This document shows positions 1 through 11,374 of a DNA stretch of 64,000 nucleotides, one piece after another (position 1 is the stretch's first letter; every line of letters starts with the position of its first letter). The notes below the pieces were generated by a model, which had not been told where the DNA came from, searched no databases, and was given only the letters and a program-made list of their open reading frames with translations. The position numbers were made by a program, and so were the translations under genes. Source of the DNA: Prunus persica (lineage: Eukaryota; Streptophyta; Magnoliopsida; Rosales; Rosaceae); contig NC_034016.1 of assembly GCF_000346465.2 (NCBI RefSeq), positions 22,491,051-22,555,050 of the forward strand. Reading direction: 5' to 3'.

Positions 1-3000
1 CTAGATACTGTATACACTAAAGATTCGGATTTTAAGTGAAAAAGAAGAATTGGAAGTAACAATGCCCACATAATATTTACCTGAAGACTTGCAACAGCAT
101 CCTGGCGTTCCTTTATCAACTCTACATGATATAGAGGTCTTGCAAGCCATGTTTTAAGCAATCGCTTCCCAAATCCGGTAACACAGTGGTTCAATTGTGC
201 ATATATTGTCCTTCAAGAGTAATAAATTACCTATGAATTTAGATTAGAATGAGAAAAATTAAAGACATGTTTAAGATAATTTAAAGAAGGTTACCCTGAA
301 GAGTCTCCATTTCTGCTGTTCTCAAAAATCTCAAGGTTCTCCAGGGCAGCTGAGTCAAGAACCATGTATGGTTTGGATACAATATCACCAAAACCAGAAC
401 TTGGAAGTAACTCGAATTTTGCAAATCGGAGTAATGTCTCATCCAGAAAAGCCTGCTTTAAATAAAAAAGAACGCCTCCAAGAGCTGAAAGTGCACAGAT
501 GCCATTCTCACCTGTTCTCATAAGCTCTGACAACACATCTGGCAGGCAGCCCAAGTCATCTTCTTCCAAATGAGAATCATCGGAATGTAAGTTGGATGTC
601 TTTGGAGAACCAGAAACCAATTGATCAACGGTGCACCTGTAGATACGTCTAATTTCCTGAGCAGTTCTCTCAGCATCCCAGAATTCTAAAAGTGGGACTA
701 ACTCATTGACTAGTGGACTTCTTGTATGTCTTAGCAGTACTTTCTCTGTTTCAGGACCAAGTAGTTTTACAGGTTTTATAATTTCCACGGGCCTCAGCTC
801 GGACAAGAGACAAGACAAGGCACTGCACTCTAAATCATCTCCAAACTGTTAAAGGGAAAACAATACTAGTAAAAAACACATCCATACATAACATTTAGTT
901 CAGTAAAGCAATACTAGTAAAAAACAGAGACATACATAACATTTGATTCACTAAGGCACTACATAACATAGCATGAAAAAACTTGTTTGTTGTGAAATGG
1001 AAATTAGGAGTAACAATGTCACAACTTGCACTGCTGATCATATATGTCCTCAAACAGTCAAAATTTAATGGAAATGTAAACAGCCACTGATTCCAGCAGG
1101 CACCAGAAACTCACGCCATCCAGACCTTTTACGTTCATAATAGGGCACACAATTTCACCAACTATGCTTAGCAGTTACAATGAACCCCCTCTGCCCTCCC
1201 TCTCCTCACTGCTTTGATGAGTGATGAATCCCACCCAGTTCGTGGAACTGTATGCTTTATGTGTGCATATACGTCTGTACAATTATGGGAACGAAAACTA
1301 TGAGAAAAGGATGAACAAGATGTTCTACCAGACTCACACCTGCCCAAGAATGACGCGGCTGGTAGCAACATCAACTACACAAACCCCAAAAATCCGCTCT
1401 GTATTTTGGTTTGCCACATTCTGAGAGTTTTCAGTCACTGCCATTAGATAAGAAGCATCAGGGTTTGCTGACAGCATCTCTCCCTCAGTTAGAGTTCCTT
1501 TTGTAACCACTGCACATATTTCACGTTTCACAACCTATAGACAAAGGTGAAGTCAGAAGTTCATAGTACCTTTTATGAGTAGCTTCAGAATGGATATGAA
1601 ATTACAAAGTGCAGTGCTAAGAATTAAAATATTGGATATCATATAAATCAGATGACAAACATTCAAGTATATATATTGACAGGTCAAACGAGCATACCTT
1701 ATCTTTAGAGCCATCCTCTTTGCGACGAAGCTCCATCTGTTCAGGTGTTTCTGTCTGCTCTATAACAAGAACTCGATACCCCTGCTCAGTTAAGGCAGAT
1801 TAAATTAATCTCCCCCCCCCCGATTAAGAAATATACTTGTAATAGATATTAGATGTTTAATTTCAACGAATTAGAGTAAAAAAAGATATCTTCAGAGAAA
1901 ATGACAAGAATAAAGCCAACCTTCCTAGCCAGTTTCTCCACATTCATTGAGAAATTCTTCTCTGGGAATCCACAGTGGGGTTGTTCACCCTAATATTAGT
2001 CAAAGAAAAGGGTTTAGGGTTTTTAGGAAACACAATGGATGTAGCCAAAGTAATGCTGCTAAAAAATATCAGAAAATTTCAAATTCAGAAGAGAACAGCT
2101 TGTATTTTTTGTTTTCTTCTTTTGACCTATAAAATGAATTTTATCCAACCATTATACAGTCAAGATAAAATGAGAAAAGAAAGAAAGTGTTAAGTGCTCA
2201 CACACAACGGCCAACACCAAGACAGAATTTGAAGATAGATTACCTTCATATATTGCAGACCAAGTTCTTTTGCTCCTATGTGTGCATCCATTTCAAAAAG
2301 TTCATAAAATTTGCCCATCTGCTCAATCAAAAATCAAATATCACTTGACTGCAGTAATGACCCTGAAAGTTTGTGTGGCATTATATAACATATATATATT
2401 TTTAATCCAAATTATATATATAACATTACTTGGCTACTGTAAAGGATGAACATACCTTGAAAAAGAGAACTTTGTCCATGTGCTTTGACTTAAACTCCCA
2501 CCATTGTCTCTGAATATTAACACATGACTAGATTAATAGTGTTCATGATGGTAAAGTGCCTCCAAACCCAATAGGCCACTTATCTATCCAAAAGCAATTA
2601 CCTGGCCACCTGATAAACTCTTTAAGAAATCAGGAGGTAAGTAAAGAGTTCTTGGATCATAATTTGCATCTCCAGGAAATCTTTTTTTGGCATCCCTACG
2701 CACTCTGTTTCCAGACCAAAGCAGTTGAGCAAAACATTTATGAAATTGGGATTCCACGTAAACATTTTCTAAATGCCTCCCAAAAAAGAGCAATAAATTC
2801 AGATCTGCGCATACTAATGTAGTAAAAGTTCTCCTTTCATCAATAGTCATAGGCAAAACAGAGATACAGTGACTGACTAATGTTGTCAGCATAGAATTAT
2901 ATATTTTTTGAATTGAAACGAAATTTATTGAAAGAAACAAAAAGGAACACACAAGTGGATAAGGCATCCACAAGCCAAACGAACAACAAAAACAGACTAA

Positions 3001-4824
3001 AAAAACAAAGACACCAGCCAAACTACACAGAGACTGCTATACCAGAAAGACCCAAAGAAAATAAGATGCAGAAAAACACTTCACATCACAGCAGCAGCCA
3101 TATCCCTCAGTATTGTGGAGTACGAATAGTCTTTGAAATCTGAAGTGACATAAGCCCATAGGGCATCAGCATAGAATTATATGTGGGCTGTAGCCATACA
3201 ACAGGTTTAAAATGTAAAACTAACAACTTAAAATGGCAATTACCAGATTGCCATTAGACATAGCAATTACCAGTAGCTTGTTTGCAACTGCCAAATAAAA
3301 CAGGCACAAAGTGGGGTGGTCCTAGAAACACCATAGCGAATAAGTACAGAAACTTACTCCCCCAGGAAGTGCAACTTCTCAGCTTCACGAACGATAAACC
3401 TTGCTGAGGCATCACCAGATACAACAGTATTCATACCATTAGCCACCTTCATGCCTGCCATTAAGCAGGCTCAAATTCAGTATGGCATAAAACATATACC
3501 ACAATAAAGACCCTACCTTTCGGTATCAATAGTTACACCATTGATTGGAAGTAGAAATAACCAAATCAAGGTAAGTTAACTTGAGTATCCATTGGCTGGC
3601 ATGGCAATAAGAAACTAAATGCAGAAAGACACAAAGTTTTTCAATAAAATACCATGCAATTCACATATAGCTTGACAACCTATTTTTTAAACTTGTATAA
3701 ATCTAACCATTAACACTTATTAAGTCATACAGGATAGAATAGCTCTAGTTTGGCTTGCATTTTCTAAAATCAGGTAAATCCACTTCTAAACTGCTGCCAT
3801 TCTTTAGAAATGCCATTTCTATGGCATTTCTAAAACAGGCATAGAAATGGCATTTCTAAAACAGGCATAGAAATACACATACATGGAAAATGATTAGATA
3901 AATAAAAAGAGGCACAAGAAAGCCCCTTCGAAATGTAATTATTTTTATAAACAAAATCACCATCAACCCCGCCATGCATTTGAAATTTGAATATGATTTT
4001 CTCAGTATGGCACATTTCTTATCTCCAAACAAAATCAACAAATAAAGGGAAACATAGGGCACACACTTAAAATCCCAGTACTTACTCTCAACATTAGGGG
4101 TAGGCTCCATCACATCTTTATCACACTTGGTCTTCTTAGCAGACCCCAAATTCCCTCCACCTTTCAGCTTTCGTTTACTCCTCAAGCCTCGCTTTCCTTT
4201 GTTCGTGCTTGTTGTGGGCACTTCATCATCTTCCTCATCCTCCAATTCCATAAGCTCCTCTTCCTCCTCAGCAACTAGGTCTTTGTCCCCACTCTTCCCC
4301 CAGTCCTCGTCGCTGGAATCATCGTCAGCAACATCATTGCTGCCTTCCTTATCCTCATCCTCCATAACCACATGCCCATCCACAACGACCTCGTTGGAAG
4401 TCGACAAAGGGCCTCGCCTCAAACGTTTCAAGGTCTTGACGGTTTCCTGGACCCATTCGATCTTCTCCTCTCCCAAATCCAACAACTCTTCTTCAGCATC
4501 ATCGTACTGAACTAAATGTTTACCATTATCCTTACTGAACAACTTCACATAACCTTCGTACCAGATATTATCCAACGGCCAGTAAACCCTGATCCTCTTG
4601 CCGACAACCTCTTGGCCATGGGATTTCTTGGGCTTGGGCTTGGACTGGAGAGGCGAAGGAGTGGTGTGGCTAGGGCTGGGACCGGGGCAAGGGTTAGGGT
4701 TTTGAGTTTGTTTGGATTTGGAAGAAATGGGGGATGGGGAAGAAGTGGTTTTGGAGAAGAATGAAGTGATTTGGCGCTGTTGGTTGATCAATGGAGAATG
4801 GCCGTTGCTCCGACGACGCGACAT
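1..4824 (-). CDS. MSH6: DNA mismatch repair protein MSH6, 5' part (runs off the window)
   Basis: MutS homologue that pairs with MSH2 (MutS-alpha) and recognises base mismatches and small loops after replication in the nucleus. Ten coding exons read in consistent phase on the minus strand: 4824-4086, 3454-3358, 2704-2602, 2509-2456, 2318-2244, 1989-1921, 1781-1698, 1534-1340, 845-295 and 210-81, together 699 codons. Residues 16-23 (QRQITSFF) form a PCNA-binding PIP box. About residues 75-125 (VGKRIRVYWPLDNIWYEGYV) are the plant-type Tudor domain, followed by an acidic linker. Exons 3-7 carry the mismatch-binding domain with the conserved GKFYELFEMDAH motif. Exon 9 enters the connector/core domain. 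The Walker ATPase lies beyond position 1, so completeness cannot be judged. The start at 4824 is the first ATG of the open frame and gives the expected N-terminus. No breaks were seen. Confidence 0.96.
2903..3166 (-). mobile_element. 5'-truncated LINE (L1-like) insertion in MSH6 intron 2
   Basis: About 264 bp lie between two identical 17-bp direct repeats, tcagcatagaattatat, at 2886-2902 and 3166-3182. The left junction begins with a T-run followed by gaattgaaacgaaattta. On the minus strand this reads as an AT-rich 3' end with AATAAATTTCGTTTC and an A-tail, typical of plant L1 LINE ends. A long target-site duplication, an A-tail and no terminal inverted repeats together indicate target-primed reverse transcription. 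No reverse transcriptase domain remains. The insertion is intronic, well away from the splice sites at 2704 and 3358. Confidence 0.7.
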
Positions 4825-5327
4825 TGCCTGCTATGTGTGTGATGATTGTGTTAATTAGTAGTTCTGCCACTCACGGCGAATGCGGGTTACAGAGAGAGAG
4901 GAACTTAAAACTGATGCACGTGGACTGTGGGCGAAGAGGGTTTCGATTCTCAAGTAAAAGAGAGGAATGTTTCATGTAGCGGGAAATAACCGAAAATGGC
5001 CGGGAGGGAAGCTGCTGTTTGGCGGGAAACCCTACCTCTCTCTCAGACTCTGTCTCAGTCTCCCTCCATCCATCATTTTTATTTTTATTTTTTTTCATTT
5101 TGTTGGCCTGATTGGGCCGGCCTGCGATAGAATTGGGCCCAACAATGTGCAAGTTACGTTGTCAGTCAGGGGCTACAAGTTTCATCTTTGAATCTTTTGA
5201 TACTGGATAGATAGAACTTGCTTGAAGTTGATTTCTCTCTCTCTCTCTCGCTCTCTCTAATCTCGATCTACCAGACAGACTACCAGAACCAGAGGCCTCA
5301 ACTCAAGCGTCCTTTCATGGCTGCCCA
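4825..5327. promoter_or_regulatory. Divergent promoter between MSH6 and the PPR gene
   Basis: The start codons of MSH6 (minus) and the PPR gene (plus) are only 503 bp apart, so both 5' UTRs and core promoters must fit here. The interval holds E2F-like boxes on the MSH6 side, CT-rich tracts around 5035-5070 and 5225-5265 that look like 5' UTR pyrimidine patches, and a short upstream ORF in front of the PPR start. I saw no clear TATA box in the middle. Confidence 0.6.
5018..5029. promoter_or_regulatory. E2F-type site upstream of MSH6
   Basis: TTTGGCGGGAAA matches the E2F consensus TTTSSCGS and lies 194 bp upstream of the MSH6 ATG. A half-site, AGCGGGAAAT, is at 4978-4987. The same 12-base string occurs in front of MCM7 in this window. 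Binding is inferred from the motif only. Confidence 0.6.
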
Positions 5328-5343
5328 ATGTCGCACTTTCTAA
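5317..5343 (+). promoter_or_regulatory. Upstream ORF overlapping the PPR start codon
   Basis: An ATG at 5317 opens an eight-codon ORF (MAAQCRTF) that ends at TAA 5341-5343. It overlaps the PPR start at 5328 in another frame. A ribosome using the first ATG would pass the main start and stop 13 bases beyond it, so this could lower translation or push initiation downstream. Confidence 0.6.
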
Positions 5344-7301
5344 GACGATCCACACCCACTCAACACCAGCACCAGCACCAACACTACTCGCTCTGTCTCC
5401 AAAGCCACTTACTTTACTCTCAATCCCACCCAATACTAGTCTCAGATGCCCACCTTTACCGCCGGCTCACCCCCTCGCTACGCTCTGTCTGTCAGGGGCC
5501 AAGGTCTGGACGAGAAAAACGACGTCGTGGAGAGCAAAGGTGCCTTCCTAGTGGTAGCACTCTGCCCCTGCCTGGTTTGCTTCATTTTCCTCCTCATCGT
5601 AATTTCCATCATTCTCATTGTCAAATTCCGTTTCTTTTGCCACACCCCACTTCACTCTTTGCTCTACAAGAAAAATTGCTAACACCCACACTTTCCCATT
5701 TTACAATTCCAAGATTGGTGGTGGTGCCCAATGTTCACTTACTAGGAAATGTGGTTGGTATGGAATATCCTCATAGGATTAGGGGATTTTCTAGTGCCAC
5801 CGCTGGTGGTTCGGATTCTGATGCTGAAATTGATAGTGAGGACGAGGCTAGGGGTGAATGGGAAGGTAATGACGGTTTTCATGCTAGTTCTAGTGGGGAC
5901 CCGGAAGAGGTTGATAGGGTATGCAAGGTGATCGATGAATTGTTTGCCTTAGATCGGAATATGGAGGCGGTTCTTGATGAATGTGGCATTCATTTGTCGC
6001 ATGATTTGGTTGTGGCCGTGTTGATACGCTTCCAGCATGCTAGAAAGCCCGCCTTTCGATTTTTCTGTTGGGCGGGGCAGAAGCCAGGGTTTGCCCATGA
6101 TTCGAGGACTTATAATTCGATGATGAGCATTTTAGGAAAGACTAGACAGTTTGAGACCATGGTGTCCCTGCTTGAAGAAATGGGAGCCAAAGAACTTTTG
6201 ACAATTGAAACATTTGTGATTGCTTTTAAGGCTTTTGCTGCTGCCAAAGAGAGGAAGAAAGCTGTTGGCATTTTTGAGCTGATGAAGTTGTACAAGTTCA
6301 AAGTTGATGTCAATACTATTAATTGCTTCCTTGATACTCTTGGAAAGGCAAAGCTGGGAAAAGAAATGCAATTGCTTTTCGAGAAGTTGAAAGGGAGGTT
6401 TACACCAAATTTACAAACTTACACACTACTGCTCAACGGGTGGTGCAGCTCGAAGAATTTAATGGAGGCAGGGAGGGTGTGGAATGAGATGATTGACAAA
6501 GGATTTAAGCCTGATATTGTTGTGTATAATGCTATGCTTGGAGGGTTGTTGAGGGGTCACAAGAGGTCTGATGCTATCAAGTTGTTTGAGGTCATGAAAG
6601 CCAAGGGTCCGTCACCCAACGTTAGAAGCTATAGTATTATAATTCACGATTTCTGCAAACAAAAGAAGATGAAAGAAGCAGTTGACTCTTTTTACGAAAT
6701 GCGTGGATCTGGGTGCCAGCCAGATGCTGTGGTTTACACATGCCTAATCACAGGGTTTGGAAATCAAAAGAATATGGAAATGGTTTATGAATTGTTGAAA
6801 GAGATGAAGGAAAACGGTTGCACTCCTGATGGGAAGACTTACAATGCCTTGATAAAATTGATGACAAGGCAGCAGAGAATGCCAGATGATGCAGTGAGGA
6901 TATACAAGAAGATGATCCAAAATGGCGTTGAGCCATCGATACACACTTATAACATGATCATGAAGTCTTATTTTCAGATGAGAAATTATGATATGGGTTG
7001 TGCGGTATGGGATGAGATGATTCAGAAGGGGTGTTGCCCTGATGATAACTCATACACTGTTCTCATTGGAGGTCTCATTAGTCAGGGAAGATCAGGGGAG
7101 GCCTGTAAATATCTAGAGGAAATGATAGAGAGAGGAATGAAACCTCCTCAGCTTGATTTCAAGAAGTTTGCAGCCGACTTCTCCAGAGCTGGGAAACCTG
7201 ACATTTTTGAGGAGCTTGCTCAAAAGATGAAGTTTGCTGGTAAATTTGAAGTCTCCAATGTCATTGCAAGGTGGGCTGAGATGGTGAAGAAAGGGATATA
7301 G
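5328..7301 (+). CDS. P-class pentatricopeptide repeat protein, probably mitochondrial
   Basis: An intronless 657-residue protein. From about residue 255 to 620 it is a run of roughly 35-residue helical PPR units, for example NLQTYTLLLNGWCSSKNLME, followed by DIVVYNAMLGGLLRGHKRSD and NVRSYSIIIHDFCKQKKMKE. No E, DYW or SMR domain follows, so it is a P-class protein, a family that binds organelle RNA sequence-specifically for stability, splicing or translation. The first 130 residues are rich in H, S, R and P and poor in acidic residues, like an organelle presequence. An acidic patch (about 160-190) precedes the first conserved block. It resembles the Arabidopsis At3g62470 group. The start at 5328 is the first in-frame ATG. 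A second in-frame ATG at 5760 (MEYPHRIRG) would remove the presequence and is less likely, although the upstream ORF complicates initiation. The RNA target is unknown. Confidence 0.92.
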   Translation: MSHFLRRSTPTQHQHQHQHYSLCLQSHLLYSQSHPILVSDAHLYRRLTPSLRSVCQGPRSGREKRRRGEQRCLPSGSTLPLPGLLHFPPHRNFHHSHCQIPFLLPHPTSLFALQEKLLTPTLSHFTIPRLVVVPNVHLLGNVVGMEYPHRIRGFSSATAGGSDSDAEIDSEDEARGEWEGNDGFHASSSGDPEEVDRVCKVIDELFALDRNMEAVLDECGIHLSHDLVVAVLIRFQHARKPAFRFFCWAGQKPGFAHDSRTYNSMMSILGKTRQFETMVSLLEEMGAKELLTIETFVIAFKAFAAAKERKKAVGIFELMKLYKFKVDVNTINCFLDTLGKAKLGKEMQLLFEKLKGRFTPNLQTYTLLLNGWCSSKNLMEAGRVWNEMIDKGFKPDIVVYNAMLGGLLRGHKRSDAIKLFEVMKAKGPSPNVRSYSIIIHDFCKQKKMKEAVDSFYEMRGSGCQPDAVVYTCLITGFGNQKNMEMVYELLKEMKENGCTPDGKTYNALIKLMTRQQRMPDDAVRIYKKMIQNGVEPSIHTYNMIMKSYFQMRNYDMGCAVWDEMIQKGCCPDDNSYTVLIGGLISQGRSGEACKYLEEMIERGMKPPQLDFKKFAADFSRAGKPDIFEELAQKMKFAGKFEVSNVIARWAEMVKKGI

Positions 7302-7605
7302 AGAAGAGATCCTATTGATAATGGTGGTCAGTGAATGTGAGTTACTTCATGAAGATCCATGATACTTGGCCTCAAAGATGGCATAGGAGGCATCCTGGTT
7401 ATACTTGGCTGCCGAACTTTTAGCATGCATCAACAACTTGTTGGGTTGAAAAGCCACAGTTTCTGTTTTATATTATTATAGTTTGTGCACTTGTATCTTA
7501 TTTGCCTATTTGGTCCTATTTGGTGTTATAATTTGTTCAGATTTATGTACTTCAGATGTATCACTTGATTTGTATATACTTTTTAGGTTTTAGGTTTATG
7601 TACTA
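7302..7605 (+). other. PPR 3' UTR and spacer
   Basis: No ORF of interest. AT-rich sequence with TTGTA-type polyadenylation signals around 7470-7580 fits the 3' UTR and end of the PPR transcript. The kinase relic starts directly afterwards. Confidence 0.4.
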
Positions 7606-10600
7606 ATGGCTTTCCCGCAAAGTTTATTGACCGGCCTTGTTCATAAGAATTGCAAAGTGGCACTCATCCTCCTTATTGTAATGATTATTATTATGGTTGT
7701 CTTCATATTCAGCTATATTTTCCTAATGCTTAGTGCGGGGAGACGAGAGATGCATCTTTGTGTCACACTGATAAAGCAAATGGAGGCAACAAGCAGAGAG
7801 AGAGTATGAATAAAAGTCTTGCATTTACTACTGCAAGCCATTATGTTCGTGCTGCTCTAGCCGGAATTACCAGTTGATCGAGATATCTTACGATGAAGTT
7901 GCCCCAAGTTCTGAATTAGAAACAAATTTAAGACAAATGGATTCTTGTACAAGGGACCTGTTAGGTAATTGTAAGTAGTCTCAATGATCCATTAACCTCA
8001 ACTAGTGGTAGTATATGTAACTGTTCATGCATGATGCATATGATTTTCTTTGTCTATAACTCAATAACATGTAAATAATGCTAAATATATGTAACTGTTT
8101 GGTAGGCATATTGAACTCTATTCTTGATACAAGTCAAATTGAAGCGGGCAAAATGCAACTGGAAGAAGAGGAATTTGAGGTGGCCCATTCTTGAAGATGT
8201 GGTCGATTTGTATCATCCTGTGGGTGTAAGGAAAAGCATAGATGTGGCGTTGGGTCCTTATGATGGCTCCGTTATAAAGTTTTCGAGAGTGAAAGGTGAC
8301 ATGGGAAGACTTAAGCAAATATTATGCAACTTAATAAGCAATGCTGTCAAATTTACTTCGGAAGGACATGTAGCAGTCCATGCTTGGGTGGAAAACCCCA
8401 GTTTTAAGAACTCCATAGTTGCTTCTGACAGGAACATTGGTGTTATGAGACAATTGTTGTGCTTTTTTAACAAGAACATGAAAGCAAAAGCTGACAGGGA
8501 AACAATGAATGTGGTCCAAAACGGTTCAAATTATTTGGAATTTGTATTTGAGGTGGATGATACAGGGAAGGGAATTCCTAAGGAAAAGCAAATATCAGTA
8601 TTTGAAAACTATGTCCAAGTCAAAGAAACTGCTCTTGGAGAAGGAGGTACTAGCTTAGGACTTGGTATTGTTGTAAGCAATCAACATCAATTTTATATAC
8701 TTTTCTTTTTACTTGGAAACATGCCTTTACATGTTTGTGTTTGTGTGTATATTACTTGGCTAAACAGACTGATTTTTTGGAATATTCATGCCTGCTCACA
8801 TGCTTGATATACATCTCCTTGTAAATTTTGCACTATAGGTACGTTTGATGCATGGAGAAATACGAATTGTGGACAAGGAGATTGGGGAACGAGGGACATG
8901 CTTCAGGTTTAATGTTCTCCTAGCGGTATCTACTGCATGTGAGATTGTCTTTAAAGATAACACAAAATAAGAGGACATTGAAATGGGATTTGGCCCGAGT
9001 ACTTATGATGACAGGTCAAATCTACATTTGGGGATAGCAGCCACTCGCACTCCTAGTACTTCCGGGCTAAGCATTCACGCACCAAGCCCCAGATTGAACA
9101 TTCGAATCCCAAGTCCTAGAATTGAGGGATCAGGATCCTTTGTCGTACTGTTGATTAAGAATAAGGAGCGCGGGAGAATTTCACAAAAGTTCTTTGAGAA
9201 TCTTGAGATAAAAGTATTGGTGGCAGAACATTGAGAGCAACTTCCTCATACTCTAGAGAAAATAAGACATAAGGGGTACCATTCTCGTCATCATAGTTCT
9301 TCAGGAATATCCGAGTTGGGTTTGCAAGATTGCTTGACACGCAACCCCAAGAACAGAGCAAAGGAAGTGCCTTTGATCAGCGCCATAGATGGAACCGAAA
9401 ACAACAACATATTGTCTCTCCTTAAAGAAGACTAATCTTCGTGGCACATCAGTCTTTGCATTATTAGTAATTGATGCTACAGCTGGACCATTCAAAATGA
9501 GCCTTACTCGGAATAGGTAGTAATTGCAATCGGTGCAGGGTTGTTTGGTTAGCAATCATAGCATTAACTTCAATGACGTCCTCAAAAGGGGGGATATTTT
9601 TTATCAAGATGATGTTGTCAAACACAAGGCACGTCACGGTAGCCGTCTATATGAAGTGGTAAGGCTTCTTCCAGAGTTTAGGGTGCATTACCAAAGAGAA
9701 AGGCCGCCTGTCAGCAGTTGCAGCTCGTTGGAAATGTGTCCAAAGTTCCTAGATCATCAGGACATGATTACAACGACGTCCTCAAAAGGGGGGATATTTT
9801 TTATCAAGATGATGTTGTCAAACACAAGGCACGTCACGGTAGCCGTCTATATGAAGTGGTAAGGCTTCTTCCAGAGTTTAGGGTGCATTACCAAAGAGAA
9901 AGGCCTCCTGTCAGCAGTTGCAGCTCGTTGGAAATGTGTCCAAAGCTCCTAGATCATCAGGAAATGATTAGTTTCGTAAGAGTACCGACGATGAATATGA
10001 AATATCGCAAGGTCATAATAATATTAGTGGTTTGGGTAATATGACACCTTGCCACAAACCAACCTCATCATTAATATTTGTCTCATGTTGGCTCCACATC
10101 AAGAAACTCACCAATAGCACTTAATGACCACCCCTCAGTTCCAATTCCAGTTCTAGTTCCACATGATGGAGATCAAACGCAAGATCATCAACATGGTAAT
10201 CAGAGCAGACCCCTGAGTGGGAAGAAATTTTTGGTTGCTGAAGATAGTGAAGTGAACCGCAAGCTAGCTATTGTTAATCTATAACAGCTCGGTGCAACTG
10301 TGGAGCTTTGTGAAAATGGAAGACAAGCTCTTGATCTTGTTCGTAATGCTCTTGTTAATCAAGGAAAACATGGATGCAATTATATACAAATGGACTGTGA
10401 GGTAACTAGCTACTATAGTAACTATACATATATGTATGATTCATTTCCGTACTCCTCACCTACCAGATACCCCGCACCTAATATATAAGTGTCATTTGGA
10501 AGTGCTTTATTTACTCTTCAATTCATTGATCCGTTGAATCAATCCTACGGCTTTCGAGTTGAGAATTAAAGACTGCGTATTTTGGTTTCCCTAAAACAGA

Positions 10601-10749
10601 TGCCAGAAATGGATGGGTTTGAAGCAACAATGCAAATAAGGAAAGAGGAAGAACCTTACAATGTTCACATTCCCATCATTCCATTAACTGGTCATGCACC
10701 AGGCGAGGAAAGAAAAAAGAGGATTGAGGCTCGCATGACGACCATTTAA
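7606..10749 (+). pseudogene. CKI1: Decayed CKI1-like hybrid histidine kinase
   Basis: Pieces of a CKI1-type sensor kinase lie in order on one strand but are broken. At 7606-7860 there is a membrane segment, then RREMHLCVTLIKQMEAT, then ASHYVRAALAG, which keeps the phospho-accepting His, then a stop. At 8110-8675 are LNSILDTSQIEAGKMQL, a frameshift near 8185, GRLKQILCNLISNAVKF (N box) and DDTGKGIP/LGLGIV (G boxes). At 8839-8968 is VRLMHGEIRIVDKEIGERGT, then a stop. At 8983-9970 is the linker, with stops and a tandem duplication. At 10212-10400 and 10600-10749 is the receiver, with LVAEDSEVNRK, an in-frame TAA at 10282, MDCE/MPEMDGFEA and a premature stop. The extracellular sensor half is missing. 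CKI1 family proteins drive phosphorelay signalling needed for the female gametophyte. This copy cannot encode a kinase. The CKI1 identity rests on motif order and on the DIM1/BRWD neighbours. Confidence 0.85.
9571..9970 (+). repeat. Tandem 200-bp duplication inside the CKI1 relic
   Basis: Two direct copies (9571-9770 and 9771-9970) follow without a spacer and differ at about four positions by eye. They cover linker sequence matching the CKI1 segment around ARHGSRLYEVVRLLPEFR. The length is not a multiple of three, so the duplication alone would break the frame. Its high identity suggests it is recent compared with the rest of the decay. Confidence 0.93.
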
Positions 10750-10865
10750 GCAAACCGTTCCAAAGGGAACATTTGCTTGAAATAATGAGACGCATTGATA
10801 GTAGAAATAAATTTAAAGCGAAATGTTAAAGGTAGAGGGATGACATTTTCATATTACATTTCTAA

Positions 10866-11190
10866 GAGAATTCACAATCATGCTTTCTATTTTTTTAGTT
10901 AAAATTTAGCTAAAAACACTAGAAAGCTATTTTAGGAGGTCTCTATAAAATTTCAACTCCAACCATACTCCTTAATTTAAAGAGTCATAAATATTTTTAA
11001 TATTTTTTAATTCAATTTTTGAATAAAGTGTAGACACAAAAGCAATAATTAAAAATAGTTGGCATTAAATAAATGCTTAAAATAATATTAAATATAGAAG
11101 TATTTAATTATAGGGAGTCACTAAGAGTCTTTTCTCTCTAGAGATCTTCATATCTTATGAGCTTCTAAAAATCTCTCTATTTTAGAAGCT
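10866..11190. mobile_element. Harbinger-like MITE, partly decayed copy
   Basis: It begins with GAGAATTCACAATCATGC after TAA (10863-10865). It is clearly similar to the fuller copy at 35989-36385, including the shared stretches AGTTAAAATTTAGCTAAAAA and TTTCAACTCCAACCATACTC. The right end is not recognisable, so the element is truncated or diverged. Confidence 0.6.
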
Positions 11191-11374
11191 GAATATAGTT
11201 ACGCGACCCACCAACAATATAAGTGAGCTTCCTCTCTATTAGAGATGATACAAATAATCTTATTTATATGTCTTATAATATAGTTGTGGTTGTGGGTGAA
11301 ACATGAATTAAGGTTTATTAACCAACTAGTTTTTTTAATTTTAAAATTTTAAATTTTAATACAAGCGATTTTTT

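Noticed and set aside
3856..4085. C-terminal extension of MSH6 exon 1 (KYWDFKCVPYV onwards)
   Set aside because: A strong donor (GA/GTAAGT at 4086/4085) ends the exon, and exon 2 at 3454 continues in phase.
4127..4764. Serine-rich ORFs on the plus strand
   Set aside because: They are antisense to MSH6 exon 1. Their composition is the mirror of its acidic and proline-rich codons.
9155..9555. Minus-strand ORFs inside the kinase relic
   Set aside because: The plus strand of the same segment aligns with the CKI1 linker. The minus frames are shadows.
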